From: CAZPWF01 sp964590725
GTDB lineage: Bacteria; Patescibacteriota; Saccharimonadia; Saccharimonadales; JACQNP01
Reading direction: 5' to 3'
DNA length: 64,000 nucleotides
Assembly: GCA_964590725.1 (NCBI GenBank)
Contig: CAZPWF010000002.1
Span: 39,306-103,305, forward strand
The notes beneath the pieces are model-generated. The model saw only the letters and a list, made by a program, of their open reading frames with translations. It was not told the DNA's origin and made no database searches. Below are positions 1-8,879 of the stretch, one piece after another. The translations under genes and the position numbers were made by a program. The first letter of the stretch is position 1, and the number at the start of each line of letters is the position of its first letter.

Positions 1-1
1 T

Positions 2-1279
2 GGCGAGGTATTAGCCAAATTAGATAGCATCAAGATATTTCCAAGTAGTCACTATGTTACTCCTCAAGATAAGTTAAAGTTCGCGTTAGTTAAAATCGAG
101 AAGGAACTTGATGAGCGGCTTGGTTATTTTAAAAAACATGGCATGCTGGTTGAGGCTCAGCGTTTGATGCAACGAACTCGATACGATATAGAAATGCTGG
201 AAGAGACCGGATTTGTCAAAGGAATTGAAAACTACAGCCGTTATTTAACTGATCGAGAGCCTGGCGACCAACCAGCCACATTGTTAGATTATTTTCCTGA
301 TGATGCTCTGATGTTTATTGATGAATCACACATGACCGTGCCGCAGATTCGCGGTATGTATAACGGTGATCGAGCTCGCAAGGAAGTTTTAGTTGAGCAC
401 GGCTTTAGATTACCGAGTGCACTCGATAATCGGCCTTTAACGTTTACTGAATTTGAGAAACACGTAAATAAAGTTGTTTATGTTAGCGCTACCCCTGCTG
501 AATATGAACTGTCACGAAGCCCAGAGCCCGTTCAACAGGTTATTCGTCCTACTGGATTACTTGACCCACCTATTGAAGTCCGACCTGTTGATGGGCAGGT
601 TGACGACCTTATAGCTGAAATTCGCGCAACTGTCGCAAAGAAACAGAGAGTACTTGTAACGACACTGACAAAACGTATGTCAGAAGATCTTACGGACTAT
701 CTCAAAGATATAGGAATCAAGGTTACTTATCTTCATAGTGACGTTGACACCTTGGATCGGACAGATATTTTGAGGGATTTACGTTTGGGCGTTTATGACG
801 TTGTAATAGGTATAAATTTACTTCGTGAAGGACTTGATTTGCCCGAGGTGAGCGTGGTGGCGATTCTTGATGCAGATAAAGAAGGATTCTTAAGAAGTTC
901 GCAAGCACTCATTCAAACAGTAGGTCGGGCTGCCAGACACAGCGAGGGACGAGTCATTATGTATGCTGATCGTATAACCGGAAGTATGCAATATACGATC
1001 GACGAAACAACACGTCGTCGTAAAATCCAGGAAGAGTACAATTCGAAACATAAAATCACTCCAAAGGGTATCGCAAAAGCAGTAGAAAAAGGCATGCGGC
1101 CAGACTTGCCCGAAGAGGCAAAACGAGCAAGACTGGATCTCAAAAAGATTCCAAAAGATGAGTACGGACATCTTATTAAAGATCTGACCTCCCAAATGGA
1201 TTTAGCTTCTGCAAATCTTGAATTTGAAAAGGCCGCAGAACTCCGTGATATCATTTCAGACATCAAAACTAAACTTTAG
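2..1279 (+). CDS. uvrB: UvrABC excinuclease subunit B (C-terminal part)
   Basis: UvrB is the DNA-binding helicase-like subunit of nucleotide excision repair that receives damage from UvrA and recruits UvrC. The reading frame is open from base 2 with no start, so the N-terminal Walker A part lies before the window. Visible are the YxxxLTDREPGDQP-type region, the DESH helicase motif II (residues FIDESHMT), YVSATPAEYEL, the motif V/VI stretch GINLLREGLDLPEVS and QTVGRAARH, and a C-terminal UVR motif (NLEFEKAAELRD) that contacts UvrC. All of this is diagnostic. Nothing is abnormal in the visible part. The next gene has its own promoter. Confidence 0.97.
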   Translation, partial: GEVLAKLDSIKIFPSSHYVTPQDKLKFALVKIEKELDERLGYFKKHGMLVEAQRLMQRTRYDIEMLEETGFVKGIENYSRYLTDREPGDQPATLLDYFPDDALMFIDESHMTVPQIRGMYNGDRARKEVLVEHGFRLPSALDNRPLTFTEFEKHVNKVVYVSATPAEYELSRSPEPVQQVIRPTGLLDPPIEVRPVDGQVDDLIAEIRATVAKKQRVLVTTLTKRMSEDLTDYLKDIGIKVTYLHSDVDTLDRTDILRDLRLGVYDVVIGINLLREGLDLPEVSVVAILDADKEGFLRSSQALIQTVGRAARHSEGRVIMYADRITGSMQYTIDETTRRRKIQEEYNSKHKITPKGIAKAVEKGMRPDLPEEAKRARLDLKKIPKDEYGHLIKDLTSQMDLASANLEFEKAAELRDIISDIKTKL

Positions 1280-1292
1280 TGAAAAATAATAA

Positions 1293-1321
1293 TTGATAAA
1301 ATGCAAACGGGGGTGTATAAC
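1293..1321 (+). promoter_or_regulatory. Sigma-70-type promoter for the metallophosphatase gene
   Basis: TTGATA (1293-1298), a 17 bp spacer and TATAAC (1316-1321). The -10 ends 9 nt before the ATG at 1331, so the transcript would be nearly leaderless. Confidence 0.6.
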
Positions 1322-1330
1322 TAGTCTGCT

Positions 1331-2089
1331 ATGGAAATACCACAGGGAGATTATGTTGTAATTGGTGACATACATGGCCGCGTCGATAAATTACAAGCGG
1401 TCTACGATTTATATGGTGATAGACCAGATGGCTACCTTTCGACTGGTGATAATATTGATGGTCCAGACTCAAAGCGGTGTATAGAAATTCTTATGAAGTA
1501 TATGGGTGCGCTTATAGTTGACAGTAATCACGAGCGAAATCTTCGAAGTGCTATGTATCACCCAGACGAAGAAGTTAGAAACATCGCTGCAACAGCGTTG
1601 TGGCCGAGAACCCACGATCGTCTGTTGGAGTCCTATGGCGTTTATCCTGGTATTCCATCCCCGGGTATGGCTATTAGGCTTAAAGAAAAAATGGAGAATC
1701 TTGGGCACATGCAGTACCTCGAGAGTGCCTCGGGGTATATTGAAGGAGAGGATTTTGCTTTAATTCACGCTGATGTAACGGAGGAAGATTGGCAAAAACA
1801 GCGAAAAGATATAGATATTTTTGAAGCGACTTGGCTGTATGAATCAGATGAGCGCATAATGCCATATCAGTTAGGTGATGACGTAAAAAATGTGGTCGAG
1901 AGTAACTTGGCGGCGAGCGGTCTGAGCAAAACACTTATTTCCGGACATTTTCATCATTCCACACGAAATATCGAGGATAGAAAGTTGAATAACGGTCAGC
2001 ATTTGTTGTTGGCAACATGGCCTAATAACGATTATGTATTTACCTATGAGACCTGGACAAAGCAGATCAGATTAATCGATCTAGTCTGA
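1331..2089 (+). CDS. Calcineurin-like metallophosphatase
   Basis: Predicted cytosolic metal-dependent phosphoesterase. The metallophosphatase signature runs in order: GDIHGR (residues 12-17), GDNIDGPD, SNHERN (the GNHE position), LIHAD and GHFHH near the C-terminus, which together supply the dinuclear metal ligands. Length (252 aa) fits PPP-type or diadenosine-tetraphosphatase-like (ApaH-related) enzymes, but the substrate cannot be told from the sequence. The first residue of the GNHE motif is serine instead of glycine. It has its own promoter and its last 9 bases overlap the 3' end of the convergent hydrolase gene. Confidence 0.85.
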   Translation: MEIPQGDYVVIGDIHGRVDKLQAVYDLYGDRPDGYLSTGDNIDGPDSKRCIEILMKYMGALIVDSNHERNLRSAMYHPDEEVRNIAATALWPRTHDRLLESYGVYPGIPSPGMAIRLKEKMENLGHMQYLESASGYIEGEDFALIHADVTEEDWQKQRKDIDIFEATWLYESDERIMPYQLGDDVKNVVESNLAASGLSKTLISGHFHHSTRNIEDRKLNNGQHLLLATWPNNDYVFTYETWTKQIRLIDLV

Positions 2090-3199
2090 GATTAGGTTAT
2101 GGGCATCGTTAAATATTTGTTGACCGTCCAGTTCTTTTTTCGCGACATGGGCGTTTCTGAATGCATGATTACGGGCAAGTATATAATCTAGTGTTTCAGG
2201 GTCGGCAATTGTTAAATGACTACCTTCAAGAGGTGTTATGCGTACATTTTTGTGATTTGCAAATATTTCTCGCCAAACCTTTGGCATCGAAGCAAAATCA
2301 TCATCAAAACAAGTAATATGAATTATCTTATCATTTGTTATTAGTCGTGCCAGATCTCCTGCTTCACCGCTGAAGAGGGCTGGACCCATACCTATTTGAT
2401 GAGCAATTGAATACGGATGAGGGTCTATTGTAGAGGGATAATGAATTAGTCTAGATAAGCCAAGTTTGCCCGCTAATTTAAGGATTGATTTTGGTTCACT
2501 GATTAGATGGCCCGACAATCCTAGCAAATCTTTTAATTCTGCCTTTCTTGGAAAGCAAGGGGCTGTTAAATCTGCGAAGACAATGTCTTGACCAAAAAGC
2601 TCATCCAATGCAAGCATACCCATTCCTGCCATCGCTCCTCTTGATTCACCTATCAGAATTCTCTTTTTCTGATCAAGCGTGTAGTGATAACCGCTTGCGA
2701 TCTCAGTAGTAAAATTTAAGACTGCTGCTGCTGAGCTTGCCAGCGAAATACCTTCTTTAGGTATAGGGTATTTTCCGTCGGGCCTATAACTTCCTTCTGG
2801 GCCTACAAAAATAAATGGCAAACCATTTTCTACAAAACGTCGTAATGTATGCTCGTTATGACCACGACTACTTGTAACCCAGGCGCTAGTTTGTATTGCT
2901 GGAATATCTGTAGAGAGTACATTGGGTATGCCTACGGCGGCATCATATGCGTATCCAAGGTTTGTAATAAATCCATAACGTTGAATGTATCCGTTGTCGA
3001 TCGTTTCTTCTGATAAAAGTTGTGGTTTTTCTTGAAAACTTGAACTGACTTTTAGCCAATTTAAGCGTTCGAACAAATTAAAAACACCCACTTCTTTATC
3101 GGTGGGTGTAATTGGTTTTTGGGCTGTTTCCGGTACGAGACTTAGATGACTACTTTGTGGAGTGTAACTAACGAACTCGCGTTCCCATTCATTTGACAT
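2081..3199 (-). CDS. Alpha/beta-hydrolase fold protein
   Basis: A 372-residue soluble protein with no signal peptide. The nucleophile elbow GESRGA places the catalytic Ser at about residue 186. An acidic cluster (CFDDDFAS, about 299-301) and GSHLT (His about 328) are in the right order and spacing to complete a Ser-Asp-His triad. A region rich in VGPEGSYRPDG may form the oxyanion side. Substrate unknown; esterase or lipase activity is plausible. An AGGA Shine-Dalgarno lies about 8 nt before the ATG. The 3' end overlaps the convergent phosphatase gene by 9 bp. Confidence 0.75.
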   Translation of the reverse strand: MSNEWEREFVSYTPQSSHLSLVPETAQKPITPTDKEVGVFNLFERLNWLKVSSSFQEKPQLLSEETIDNGYIQRYGFITNLGYAYDAAVGIPNVLSTDIPAIQTSAWVTSSRGHNEHTLRRFVENGLPFIFVGPEGSYRPDGKYPIPKEGISLASSAAAVLNFTTEIASGYHYTLDQKKRILIGESRGAMAGMGMLALDELFGQDIVFADLTAPCFPRKAELKDLLGLSGHLISEPKSILKLAGKLGLSRLIHYPSTIDPHPYSIAHQIGMGPALFSGEAGDLARLITNDKIIHITCFDDDFASMPKVWREIFANHKNVRITPLEGSHLTIADPETLDYILARNHAFRNAHVAKKELDGQQIFNDAHNLISD

Positions 3200-3276
3200 T
3201 ATTTGTGTCCTATTACAATGCTTATCCTAATGATAGAACTTTTTCGAAAAACTGCAAACTATTTGAGCTGCAACAG

Positions 3277-3285
3277 TGGTATAAT
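3277..3285 (+). promoter_or_regulatory. Extended -10 promoter of the gat operon
   Basis: TGG followed by a perfect TATAAT (3280-3285), ending 8 nt before the gatC ATG. No Shine-Dalgarno is present, so a leaderless mRNA is predicted. Confidence 0.7.
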
Positions 3286-3293
3286 AAATTTAA

Positions 3294-3587
3294 ATGGCGA
3301 AATTAACACGAGAAGATGTCTTAAAATTGGCTCAGCTGTCTCGTCTTCAATTATCCGAAGATGAAGTAGTTCGCTTTCAAAAAGAAGTCGGCGCTATTCT
3401 TGAATACACAGAACTACTCCAGTCTGTAGAGTTAGACGGTATTGAGCCCACTTATCAAGTGACTCAGCTTGAGAGTATAACTCGACCAGATGTAGTTATA
3501 GATTATGGTATGGACCAACCAGCTTTACTGAAAAATGCTCCAAAGACAGAGCAGGGTCATATAAAAGTGAGGAGAATGCTAAAGTGA
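3294..3587 (+). CDS. gatC: Asp/Glu-tRNA amidotransferase subunit C
   Basis: GatC stabilises the GatCAB amidotransferase that converts Glu-tRNA(Gln) or Asp-tRNA(Asn) to the amide form. The 97-residue length and the family pattern (LAQLSRLQLSEDE, ILEYTELLQSV, then ...L....TRPD) are typical. Start ATG lies 8 nt after a TATAAT box, so leaderless initiation is likely. The stop overlaps the gatA start in a GTGA arrangement, indicating translational coupling. First gene of gatC-gatA-orf-gatB. Confidence 0.97.
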   Translation: MAKLTREDVLKLAQLSRLQLSEDEVVRFQKEVGAILEYTELLQSVELDGIEPTYQVTQLESITRPDVVIDYGMDQPALLKNAPKTEQGHIKVRRMLK

Positions 3588-5005
3588 GCCAGTGGTCAAG
3601 TATTTCTGATATCGCTTTGGGGGTTCAGTCTTCTAAACTTTCGGCAGTGAAACTTGTTGAAAAAGCTTTAAAAACTATTGACGATCACAATGAGTTCAAT
3701 GCTGTCGTTTCGTTAACAAAAGACCGTGCATTAGAACGAGCCAAAGAGGTTGATCGGCGAGTAGAAAAGGGTGAAAAAGTTGGCCGTTTGTGTGGAGTCC
3801 CCTTTATAGCTAAAGACAATTTTTTGACATTTGGTTCTGATACCACTGCGGCGAGCAACATCTTGAAGGGTTTTAATGCTCCATATCAAGCGACGGCTAT
3901 AGAGAAACTCGAAGCCGAAGGTGCGATTTGTGTTGCTAAAGCCAATCTTGATGCTTTTGCGCATGGCTCTAGTACTGAAAACAGTGACTTTATGGTAACA
4001 AAGAATCCACACGATAAAACAAGGGTGCCAGGCGGTTCGTCTGGTGGATCTGCAGCAGCGGTTATTCTCGATATGGTGCCATTTGCACTAGGAACTGACA
4101 CCGGCGGTTCAATAAGACTACCTGCAGCTTATTGTGGTGCAGTAGGATTTAAGCCGACGTATGGTTTGGTATCTCGTTCGGGTGTTGTTGCTATGGCTAG
4201 TAGTACCGATGTTATAGGCCCGTTAACTCGCACTGTTGAGGATGCTGCCTTGGTATTGGATTGCATGGCTGGACGAGATCCACTAGACAGTACTACTATT
4301 GAACGAGACAAAGTTCCCTATACTACACTAGACACTCCGCTCAAGGGTGCTCGTATAGGTGTAGTAAAAGAGTACTTCGCTGATGGGTTGGAAGCTGATG
4401 TAAAGATAAGTATAGAAAAAGCCATAGCCCAACTAGAAAAAGCTGGCGCAACGGTAGATGAAGTAAGTTTATCTTCTTTACCCAGCGCTCTGGCTTGTTA
4501 CTACATAATTATGCCTGCTGAGGTCAGCAGTAATCTGAGCCGCTATGACGGGCAGCGATATGGATTCTCGCATCCTGAGGCTAAAACCCTCGATGAAAGT
4601 TATTTATGGTCAAGAAGCGAAGGTTTTGGGCACGAGGCAAAGCGCCGCATTATGATCGGTGCATATGTTTTGAGTAGTGGCTATTACGATGCTTATTATA
4701 GAAAAGCCCAACAGCTAAGAACGAAACTTATTTCAGAATTCGAAGAGGCATTTAGCGACCATGATTTTTTGGTGGGACCAACTGCACCTAATGTTGCTTT
4801 TGAAATTGGCGTCAATGAAGATCCACTACAGATGTATCTTACTGATATTATGACTGTTGCTTCTAATCTAGTTGGAGTGCCCTCTATAAGTATCCCGGCA
4901 GGTCAGGTTGATAATCTTCCTGTAGGATTGCAGTTGATAGCGCCCCGCACTCATGATCGTCAATTATTATCAGTCGCAAATAAGGCAGAGGAGATTATCG
5001 TATGA
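3584..5005 (+). CDS. gatA: Asp/Glu-tRNA amidotransferase subunit A
   Basis: GatA is the amidase that releases ammonia from glutamine for tRNA transamidation. The amidase-signature fold is clear: catalytic Lys in GVPFIAKDNF, the SSGGSAAAV glycine/serine motif and the cis-Ser/Ser region GTDTGGSIRLPAAYCG, giving the Ser-cisSer-Lys triad. At 473 aa it is of usual length. It starts with GTG, overlapping gatC by 4 nt, and ends with a 4-nt ATGA overlap with the next small gene. Its presence implies that Gln-tRNA and/or Asn-tRNA is made by the indirect route. Confidence 0.97.
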   Translation: MSQWSSISDIALGVQSSKLSAVKLVEKALKTIDDHNEFNAVVSLTKDRALERAKEVDRRVEKGEKVGRLCGVPFIAKDNFLTFGSDTTAASNILKGFNAPYQATAIEKLEAEGAICVAKANLDAFAHGSSTENSDFMVTKNPHDKTRVPGGSSGGSAAAVILDMVPFALGTDTGGSIRLPAAYCGAVGFKPTYGLVSRSGVVAMASSTDVIGPLTRTVEDAALVLDCMAGRDPLDSTTIERDKVPYTTLDTPLKGARIGVVKEYFADGLEADVKISIEKAIAQLEKAGATVDEVSLSSLPSALACYYIIMPAEVSSNLSRYDGQRYGFSHPEAKTLDESYLWSRSEGFGHEAKRRIMIGAYVLSSGYYDAYYRKAQQLRTKLISEFEEAFSDHDFLVGPTAPNVAFEIGVNEDPLQMYLTDIMTVASNLVGVPSISIPAGQVDNLPVGLQLIAPRTHDRQLLSVANKAEEIIV

Positions 5006-5433
5006 GTCCAGAATTGATTTTAATTATTACTTTTGGGGTTATAGTTACGGCCGTATTGATAGCTGTGATTTACAGGAAAGTTCCAAAGCGTTTAAAATCT
5101 GCAAATTATAATAGCCAATGGAAAGAATTGCAGAGTTTGTGCAAAGACAAAAAAACATGGCCAGATGCACTAGTTGCGGCCGACTCTCTGCTCGATAAAG
5201 CACTCAAGAAGCGTAAATTTAAGGGTAAAACCATGGGTGAGCGAATGGTGTCAGCCCAAAAGATTTTTACCGATAATGATGGTATTTGGTTTGCTCACAA
5301 TTTATATAAGAAAGTCGCATCACAAGAGATTAGCCGTTTGAAAGAGATAGACATAAAAGAAGCGTTAGTTGCATATCGTCAAGCTTTAAGAGACATAGGA
5401 GCATTGAGCAGTGATCAGCCCAAAAAGGTATAA
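5002..5433 (+). CDS. Membrane-anchored helical protein inside the gat operon, unknown function
   Basis: A 143-residue protein with one N-terminal transmembrane helix (about residues 4-23), a basic juxtamembrane stretch (YRKVPKRLK) and a soluble helix-rich domain. The pattern WPDALVAADSLLDKALKKRKFKGKTMGER, split here as WPDALVAADSLLDKAL then KGKTMGER, and the following WFAH segment recall a CPR family that resembles HEPN-like helical bundles, but the usual RNxxxH-type signature is not present (YKKVASQE at that place). It overlaps gatA by 4 nt (ATGA) and gatB by 23 nt, so it is translated with both. A link to tRNA amidation or membrane tethering is only inference from position. Confidence 0.75.
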   Translation: MSPELILIITFGVIVTAVLIAVIYRKVPKRLKSANYNSQWKELQSLCKDKKTWPDALVAADSLLDKALKKRKFKGKTMGERMVSAQKIFTDNDGIWFAHNLYKKVASQEISRLKEIDIKEALVAYRQALRDIGALSSDQPKKV

Positions 5434-6859
5434 AGGTTATATCCCGACTATAGGTGTTGAATGTCACGTTCAATTGCGAACTAAGACTAAACTTTTTGCT
5501 GCCGTAGAAAATGACGCCAGAGATGCCGCACCTAATACGCTTGTCAGCCATATTTGTCTTGGTATGCCTGGTGCTCTGCCCGTACTTAATGAAAAGGCCT
5601 TAGAGTATGCTTCTCGTTCAGGCTTTGCCCTACATGTTCGTCCTCAGCCTTATAGCGTCTTTGAGCGTAAACACTATTTCTATCCAGACCTTCCTAAGGG
5701 CTACCAGATAACACAATTAAGTCAGCCAATTGTCGTGGGCGGTTACGTGGATATTGTTGCAGACGGTGTGCCCTATAAAGTGCGCATAAATCGTGTTCAA
5801 ATAGAAGAAGACGCAGGCAAGAGCACACACCCTAGTGGAAAAGATTATAGTCTTGTTGATCTGAATCGTGCTGGTACGCCACTTCTTGAAATTGTTTCCG
5901 AGGCAGATATGCATAGTGCAGTTGAAGCTAAGGCTTATGCTTACGAGTTGTGGCTTTTGATGCGCTATGCAGAAGTTTCAGATGCAGATTTGTACCACGG
6001 GAACATGCGTTTTGATGTTAATGTTAGTGTTAGCAAGAATCCAGACGAACTTGGCTTACGCACGGAAACAAAAAATATTAATAGCTTTAAAGCTGTTGAA
6101 AAATCAGTTGAATACGAAATCAAACGGCAAGTTGAACTACTTGAAGATGGTAAGCCTGTTGTTCAGGAAACTCGTGGTTGGGACGATGCAAAACAGAAAA
6201 CATTTAGTCAACGCAGCAAAGAAGATGCCCATGATTATAGATATTTTCCTGATCCTGATATCCCGCCTGTTGTTCTTAGCGAAGACTATATTTCAGAAAT
6301 CGAAAAAAATATGCCCAAAATGCCACATGAATACCGCGATATGCTTGAAAGCATCAATATTGATCGCTCAACAATTGACGTAATCATTGCCGACCCAAGG
6401 TCTAGCAAGCTTATTGAAACTATAAATACTCAATGTGGCTCAGATCATGCGCGAAGAGTTGCTCTATGGATAGTTAATACTAATAATACTGAAGAATCTA
6501 ACTCAGAAAGCCAGCCTTTTGTGGTTACGTGGCAGAACGCGGTAAAATTGTCTCAACTTGTAGTCGACAGTAGGTTGAGCTCTACGGCAGCCAAGGAAAT
6601 ATGGGTGGAAATATTTCAGAATAATACAGACGCAGAAGATGTCGCTAAAGATAGGAATTTACTTCAGCTATCAGATGAAGGCGAGATTGAAAAAATAGTG
6701 GCTCAAGTTTTGGAAGATAATAAGCAAGCAGCAGATGATGTTAGGGGTGGTGAAATGAAGGCAATAGGTTTTCTTGTGGGTCAAGTCATGAAAGCTTCAC
6801 AGGGCAAGGCCAACCCAGGACTGGCTCAAAACTTAATTAAAAAACAGCTTGGTATCTAG
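5411..6859 (+). CDS. gatB: Asp/Glu-tRNA amidotransferase subunit B
   Basis: GatB binds the misacylated tRNA and phosphorylates and amidates the tRNA-bound Glu/Asp. Seen in order: GVECHVQLRTKTKLF at the N-terminus, KHYFYPDLPKGYQI, VQIEEDAGKS, LVDLNRAGTPLLEIVSE, the catalytic-cradle motifs, MRFDVNVSVS, and a C-terminal GatB/YqeY tail domain ending in NPGLAQNLIKKQL. The 482 aa length is normal. GTG start at 5411 lies within the previous gene (23 nt overlap). The last 4 bases overlap the convergent HD-domain gene. Confidence 0.97.
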   Translation: MISPKRYKGYIPTIGVECHVQLRTKTKLFAAVENDARDAAPNTLVSHICLGMPGALPVLNEKALEYASRSGFALHVRPQPYSVFERKHYFYPDLPKGYQITQLSQPIVVGGYVDIVADGVPYKVRINRVQIEEDAGKSTHPSGKDYSLVDLNRAGTPLLEIVSEADMHSAVEAKAYAYELWLLMRYAEVSDADLYHGNMRFDVNVSVSKNPDELGLRTETKNINSFKAVEKSVEYEIKRQVELLEDGKPVVQETRGWDDAKQKTFSQRSKEDAHDYRYFPDPDIPPVVLSEDYISEIEKNMPKMPHEYRDMLESINIDRSTIDVIIADPRSSKLIETINTQCGSDHARRVALWIVNTNNTEESNSESQPFVVTWQNAVKLSQLVVDSRLSSTAAKEIWVEIFQNNTDAEDVAKDRNLLQLSDEGEIEKIVAQVLEDNKQAADDVRGGEMKAIGFLVGQVMKASQGKANPGLAQNLIKKQLGI

Positions 6860-7647
6860 TTTTCGGCCGAACGGTCGCCTGACATAATTCTCATACCACG
6901 CTTTACCGGCTCAGGAACTAGATCTATTAGGTTAAGTGCAGAGTCGCCAATGGAACGTAAAGTAGACTCTAACTGAGAGCTGCTAGCGCGCGTAAATCTC
7001 TCAATATTTCTAAAACCATCAAGATAGTAGATAGGCTTGACCAAAACGTCGCAATCTACAGCCTCGTCTATTACTAAGTCTTTGGACAAGTACTTCGTTA
7101 GAATCTGTCGACTGGTTCTTCTATAGTCTCTAAATGATATATTAGTACCAGCTAGCTGGCATGTCTCTGCATAAAATCTAAAGGAATTAATTAAAAATCC
7201 GGGGTAGGTTCCAAAAACGTTTGCAATGTCGGCCATACAGGTTAATTTTTCTTCTGGAGTTTCTGGGATAGCATCGAGGTGAGTTTTTAATACACAGCCC
7301 CTAACACCTTTTATAAATTGATCGCTCATATTTATTTCAGAAAGTACTTCACCTGCGATATCGGCGGAGTAGGCTTCTTTTGACTCGTATTTCTTTGGTA
7401 ATTCTTTGGCAACGTTTGCATCATGAAAAAGCACGGCGCTGCCAACCATTAATTTATCGATATTAATTTTACCGGACTTTTCATACTGTGCGCACCGATT
7501 AAGTGCAAAATTATAACTATATAAAATATGCCCGCTCCAATTATGGTATGGTAGCTCGGGTTGCATGAATGGTTTTGCTAACGTCTTTAACCTTTCAAGA
7601 GCCTCATATGTCTCGATTTCTTTATCTAATTTAATTTCTTCACTCAT
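6856..7647 (-). CDS. HD-domain protein (putative metal-dependent phosphohydrolase)
   Basis: A 263-residue soluble protein. Candidate HD-superfamily ligands are His35/His40 (YHNWSGH), the His75-Asp76 doublet in AVLFHDANV, His123 (LKTHLD) and Asp140 (CMADIAN). The spacing fits HD hydrolases acting on nucleotides or other phosphoesters. Substrate unknown. The C-terminal third (residues 180-263) is not recognised. It is a monocistronic gene between gatB (convergent, 4 bp overlap) and divergent galU. Confidence 0.7.
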   Translation of the reverse strand: MSEEIKLDKEIETYEALERLKTLAKPFMQPELPYHNWSGHILYSYNFALNRCAQYEKSGKINIDKLMVGSAVLFHDANVAKELPKKYESKEAYSADIAGEVLSEINMSDQFIKGVRGCVLKTHLDAIPETPEEKLTCMADIANVFGTYPGFLINSFRFYAETCQLAGTNISFRDYRRTSRQILTKYLSKDLVIDEAVDCDVLVKPIYYLDGFRNIERFTRASSSQLESTLRSIGDSALNLIDLVPEPVKRGMRIMSGDRSAEN

Positions 7648-7659
7648 AACTAAATCACA

Positions 7660-7665
7660 ATTGTA
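7660..7665 (-). promoter_or_regulatory. -10 box for the HD-domain gene
   Basis: TACAAT on the minus strand, 12 nt before the ATG at 7647. A leader of only about five bases is expected and no Shine-Dalgarno is seen. Confidence 0.45.
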
Positions 7666-7701
7666 CTACCAGAAACATTATCTGCAAGCATAAACACTGC
7701 A

Positions 7702-7710
7702 TGGTAATAT
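7702..7710 (+). promoter_or_regulatory. Extended -10 promoter of galU
   Basis: TGG plus TAATAT (7705-7710), ending 7 nt before the galU ATG. No Shine-Dalgarno; leaderless transcript predicted. Confidence 0.6.
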
Positions 7711-7717
7711 AGAAGTA

Positions 7718-8605
7718 ATGAATAAAAAACCTGTCAGAAAAGCAGTTATCGCAGCGGCCGGTTTCGGCACACGTTTTCTTCCTCAAACAAAAGCAATGCC
7801 CAAGGAAATGCTACCACTGGTAGATAAGCCTGTTATTCAGTACATAGTCGAAGAGTTAGTAGAAGCGGGTATTGAAGACATAGTGATTGTTACTGGTTAT
7901 CATAAGCGATCAATAGAAGATCATTTTGATCATATGAGCGCAGAATTAAGGTTAAATCTTAAACAGGGTGGCAAAACTGAGTTACTTGAAGAAACTAAAC
8001 GAATTTCTAATTTGGCCAACTTCGCATATATTAGGCAAAAAGGTCCGTACGGTAACGGCACTCCGTTATTGAACGTCGAACATTTAATTGGAGATGAACC
8101 ATTTATATACACCTGGAGTGATGATTTTTTTGTAGCATCGCCGTCTAGATTTAGACAAATGATAGAAATATATAATCAGTATGGCTCAAGTGTATTGAGT
8201 GCTATGCAAGCACAAGATCCAAAAGATTATGATCGTTATGGGTTCGCCAGCGGACAACAAATTAATGATGGGCTTATTTCGATCGACACAATAGTTGAGA
8301 AACCTGGTCATGAGAATGCGCCATCAGATTTAGCGACAGTAAGTGGCTTTTTATTGACGCCAGATATATTTAAGTATCTACACGAAGCGGTGGACAAACT
8401 TCGAGAAGGTCAAGAATTTTATACCAATGATGCCTTAAAACTAATGATTGCAGACAATAAGCAAGTACTCGCCTATAAAGTTCGTCATGGTAAATACTAC
8501 GACGCAGGAAATAAGTTAGAATACTTAAAAACAGTTGTTGATTTTGCGCTTAAACATGAAGATTTAAACGAAGATTTTCTAGCATACCTTAGAGCCATAG
8601 TATAG
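7718..8605 (+). CDS. galU: UTP-glucose-1-phosphate uridylyltransferase
   Basis: Makes UDP-glucose from UTP and glucose-1-phosphate for cell-surface glycans. The nucleotidyltransferase signature AAGFGTRFLPQTKAMPKEML (residues 14-33) contains the glycine-rich loop and the catalytic Lys. VDKPVIQYIVEE, the DDFF metal site, VEKP and YYDAGNKLEY follow in the usual order. At 295 aa it matches bacterial GalU. The gene has its own leaderless-type promoter and is followed by a separate promoter for the next pair. Glucose-1-phosphate thymidylyltransferase is less likely because of the GalU-type C-terminus. Confidence 0.95.
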   Translation: MNKKPVRKAVIAAAGFGTRFLPQTKAMPKEMLPLVDKPVIQYIVEELVEAGIEDIVIVTGYHKRSIEDHFDHMSAELRLNLKQGGKTELLEETKRISNLANFAYIRQKGPYGNGTPLLNVEHLIGDEPFIYTWSDDFFVASPSRFRQMIEIYNQYGSSVLSAMQAQDPKDYDRYGFASGQQINDGLISIDTIVEKPGHENAPSDLATVSGFLLTPDIFKYLHEAVDKLREGQEFYTNDALKLMIADNKQVLAYKVRHGKYYDAGNKLEYLKTVVDFALKHEDLNEDFLAYLRAIV

Positions 8606-8617
8606 ATTTGTATATTA

Positions 8618-8626
8618 TGGTATAAT
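8618..8626 (+). promoter_or_regulatory. Extended -10 promoter of the 8633 gene
   Basis: TGG plus TATAAT (8621-8626), ending 6 nt before the ATG at 8633. Same arrangement as at gatC; leaderless start predicted. Confidence 0.7.
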
Positions 8627-8632
8627 TATATT

Positions 8633-8875
8633 ATGAATGAGGCAGAACAAGTATTAGTAATAATCTTATCAAGTGCACTAGCAGTATTCTTAGTGCTAGG
8701 AATAATCACACTTATATTGAGCATACAAGTACTAAAAAGCTTCAAAAGACTCTCTGCAAAAGCAGAAGAAATTGGCGATAAAGTCGAAGAAACAGTACGA
8801 ACAATGTCTGTATTTAAGGCATTGGCATCGATAACAGGTGTTCTTAATAACATTACACGAAGTAAAAGGAGTTAA
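8633..8875 (+). CDS. Small single-pass membrane protein, DUF948-like
   Basis: An 80-residue protein with one N-terminal transmembrane helix (about residues 7-29) and an amphipathic, probably coiled-coil tail (KSFKRLSAKAEEIGDKVEE). It looks like the short membrane-anchored coiled-coil proteins that often sit beside YtxH proteins in other bacteria; that family link is by pattern only. The stop lies 4 nt before the ATG of the downstream YtxH-like gene, so they form an operon, probably of general-stress or envelope function. Confidence 0.7.
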   Translation: MNEAEQVLVIILSSALAVFLVLGIITLILSIQVLKSFKRLSAKAEEIGDKVEETVRTMSVFKALASITGVLNNITRSKRS

Positions 8876-8879
8876 TGAC

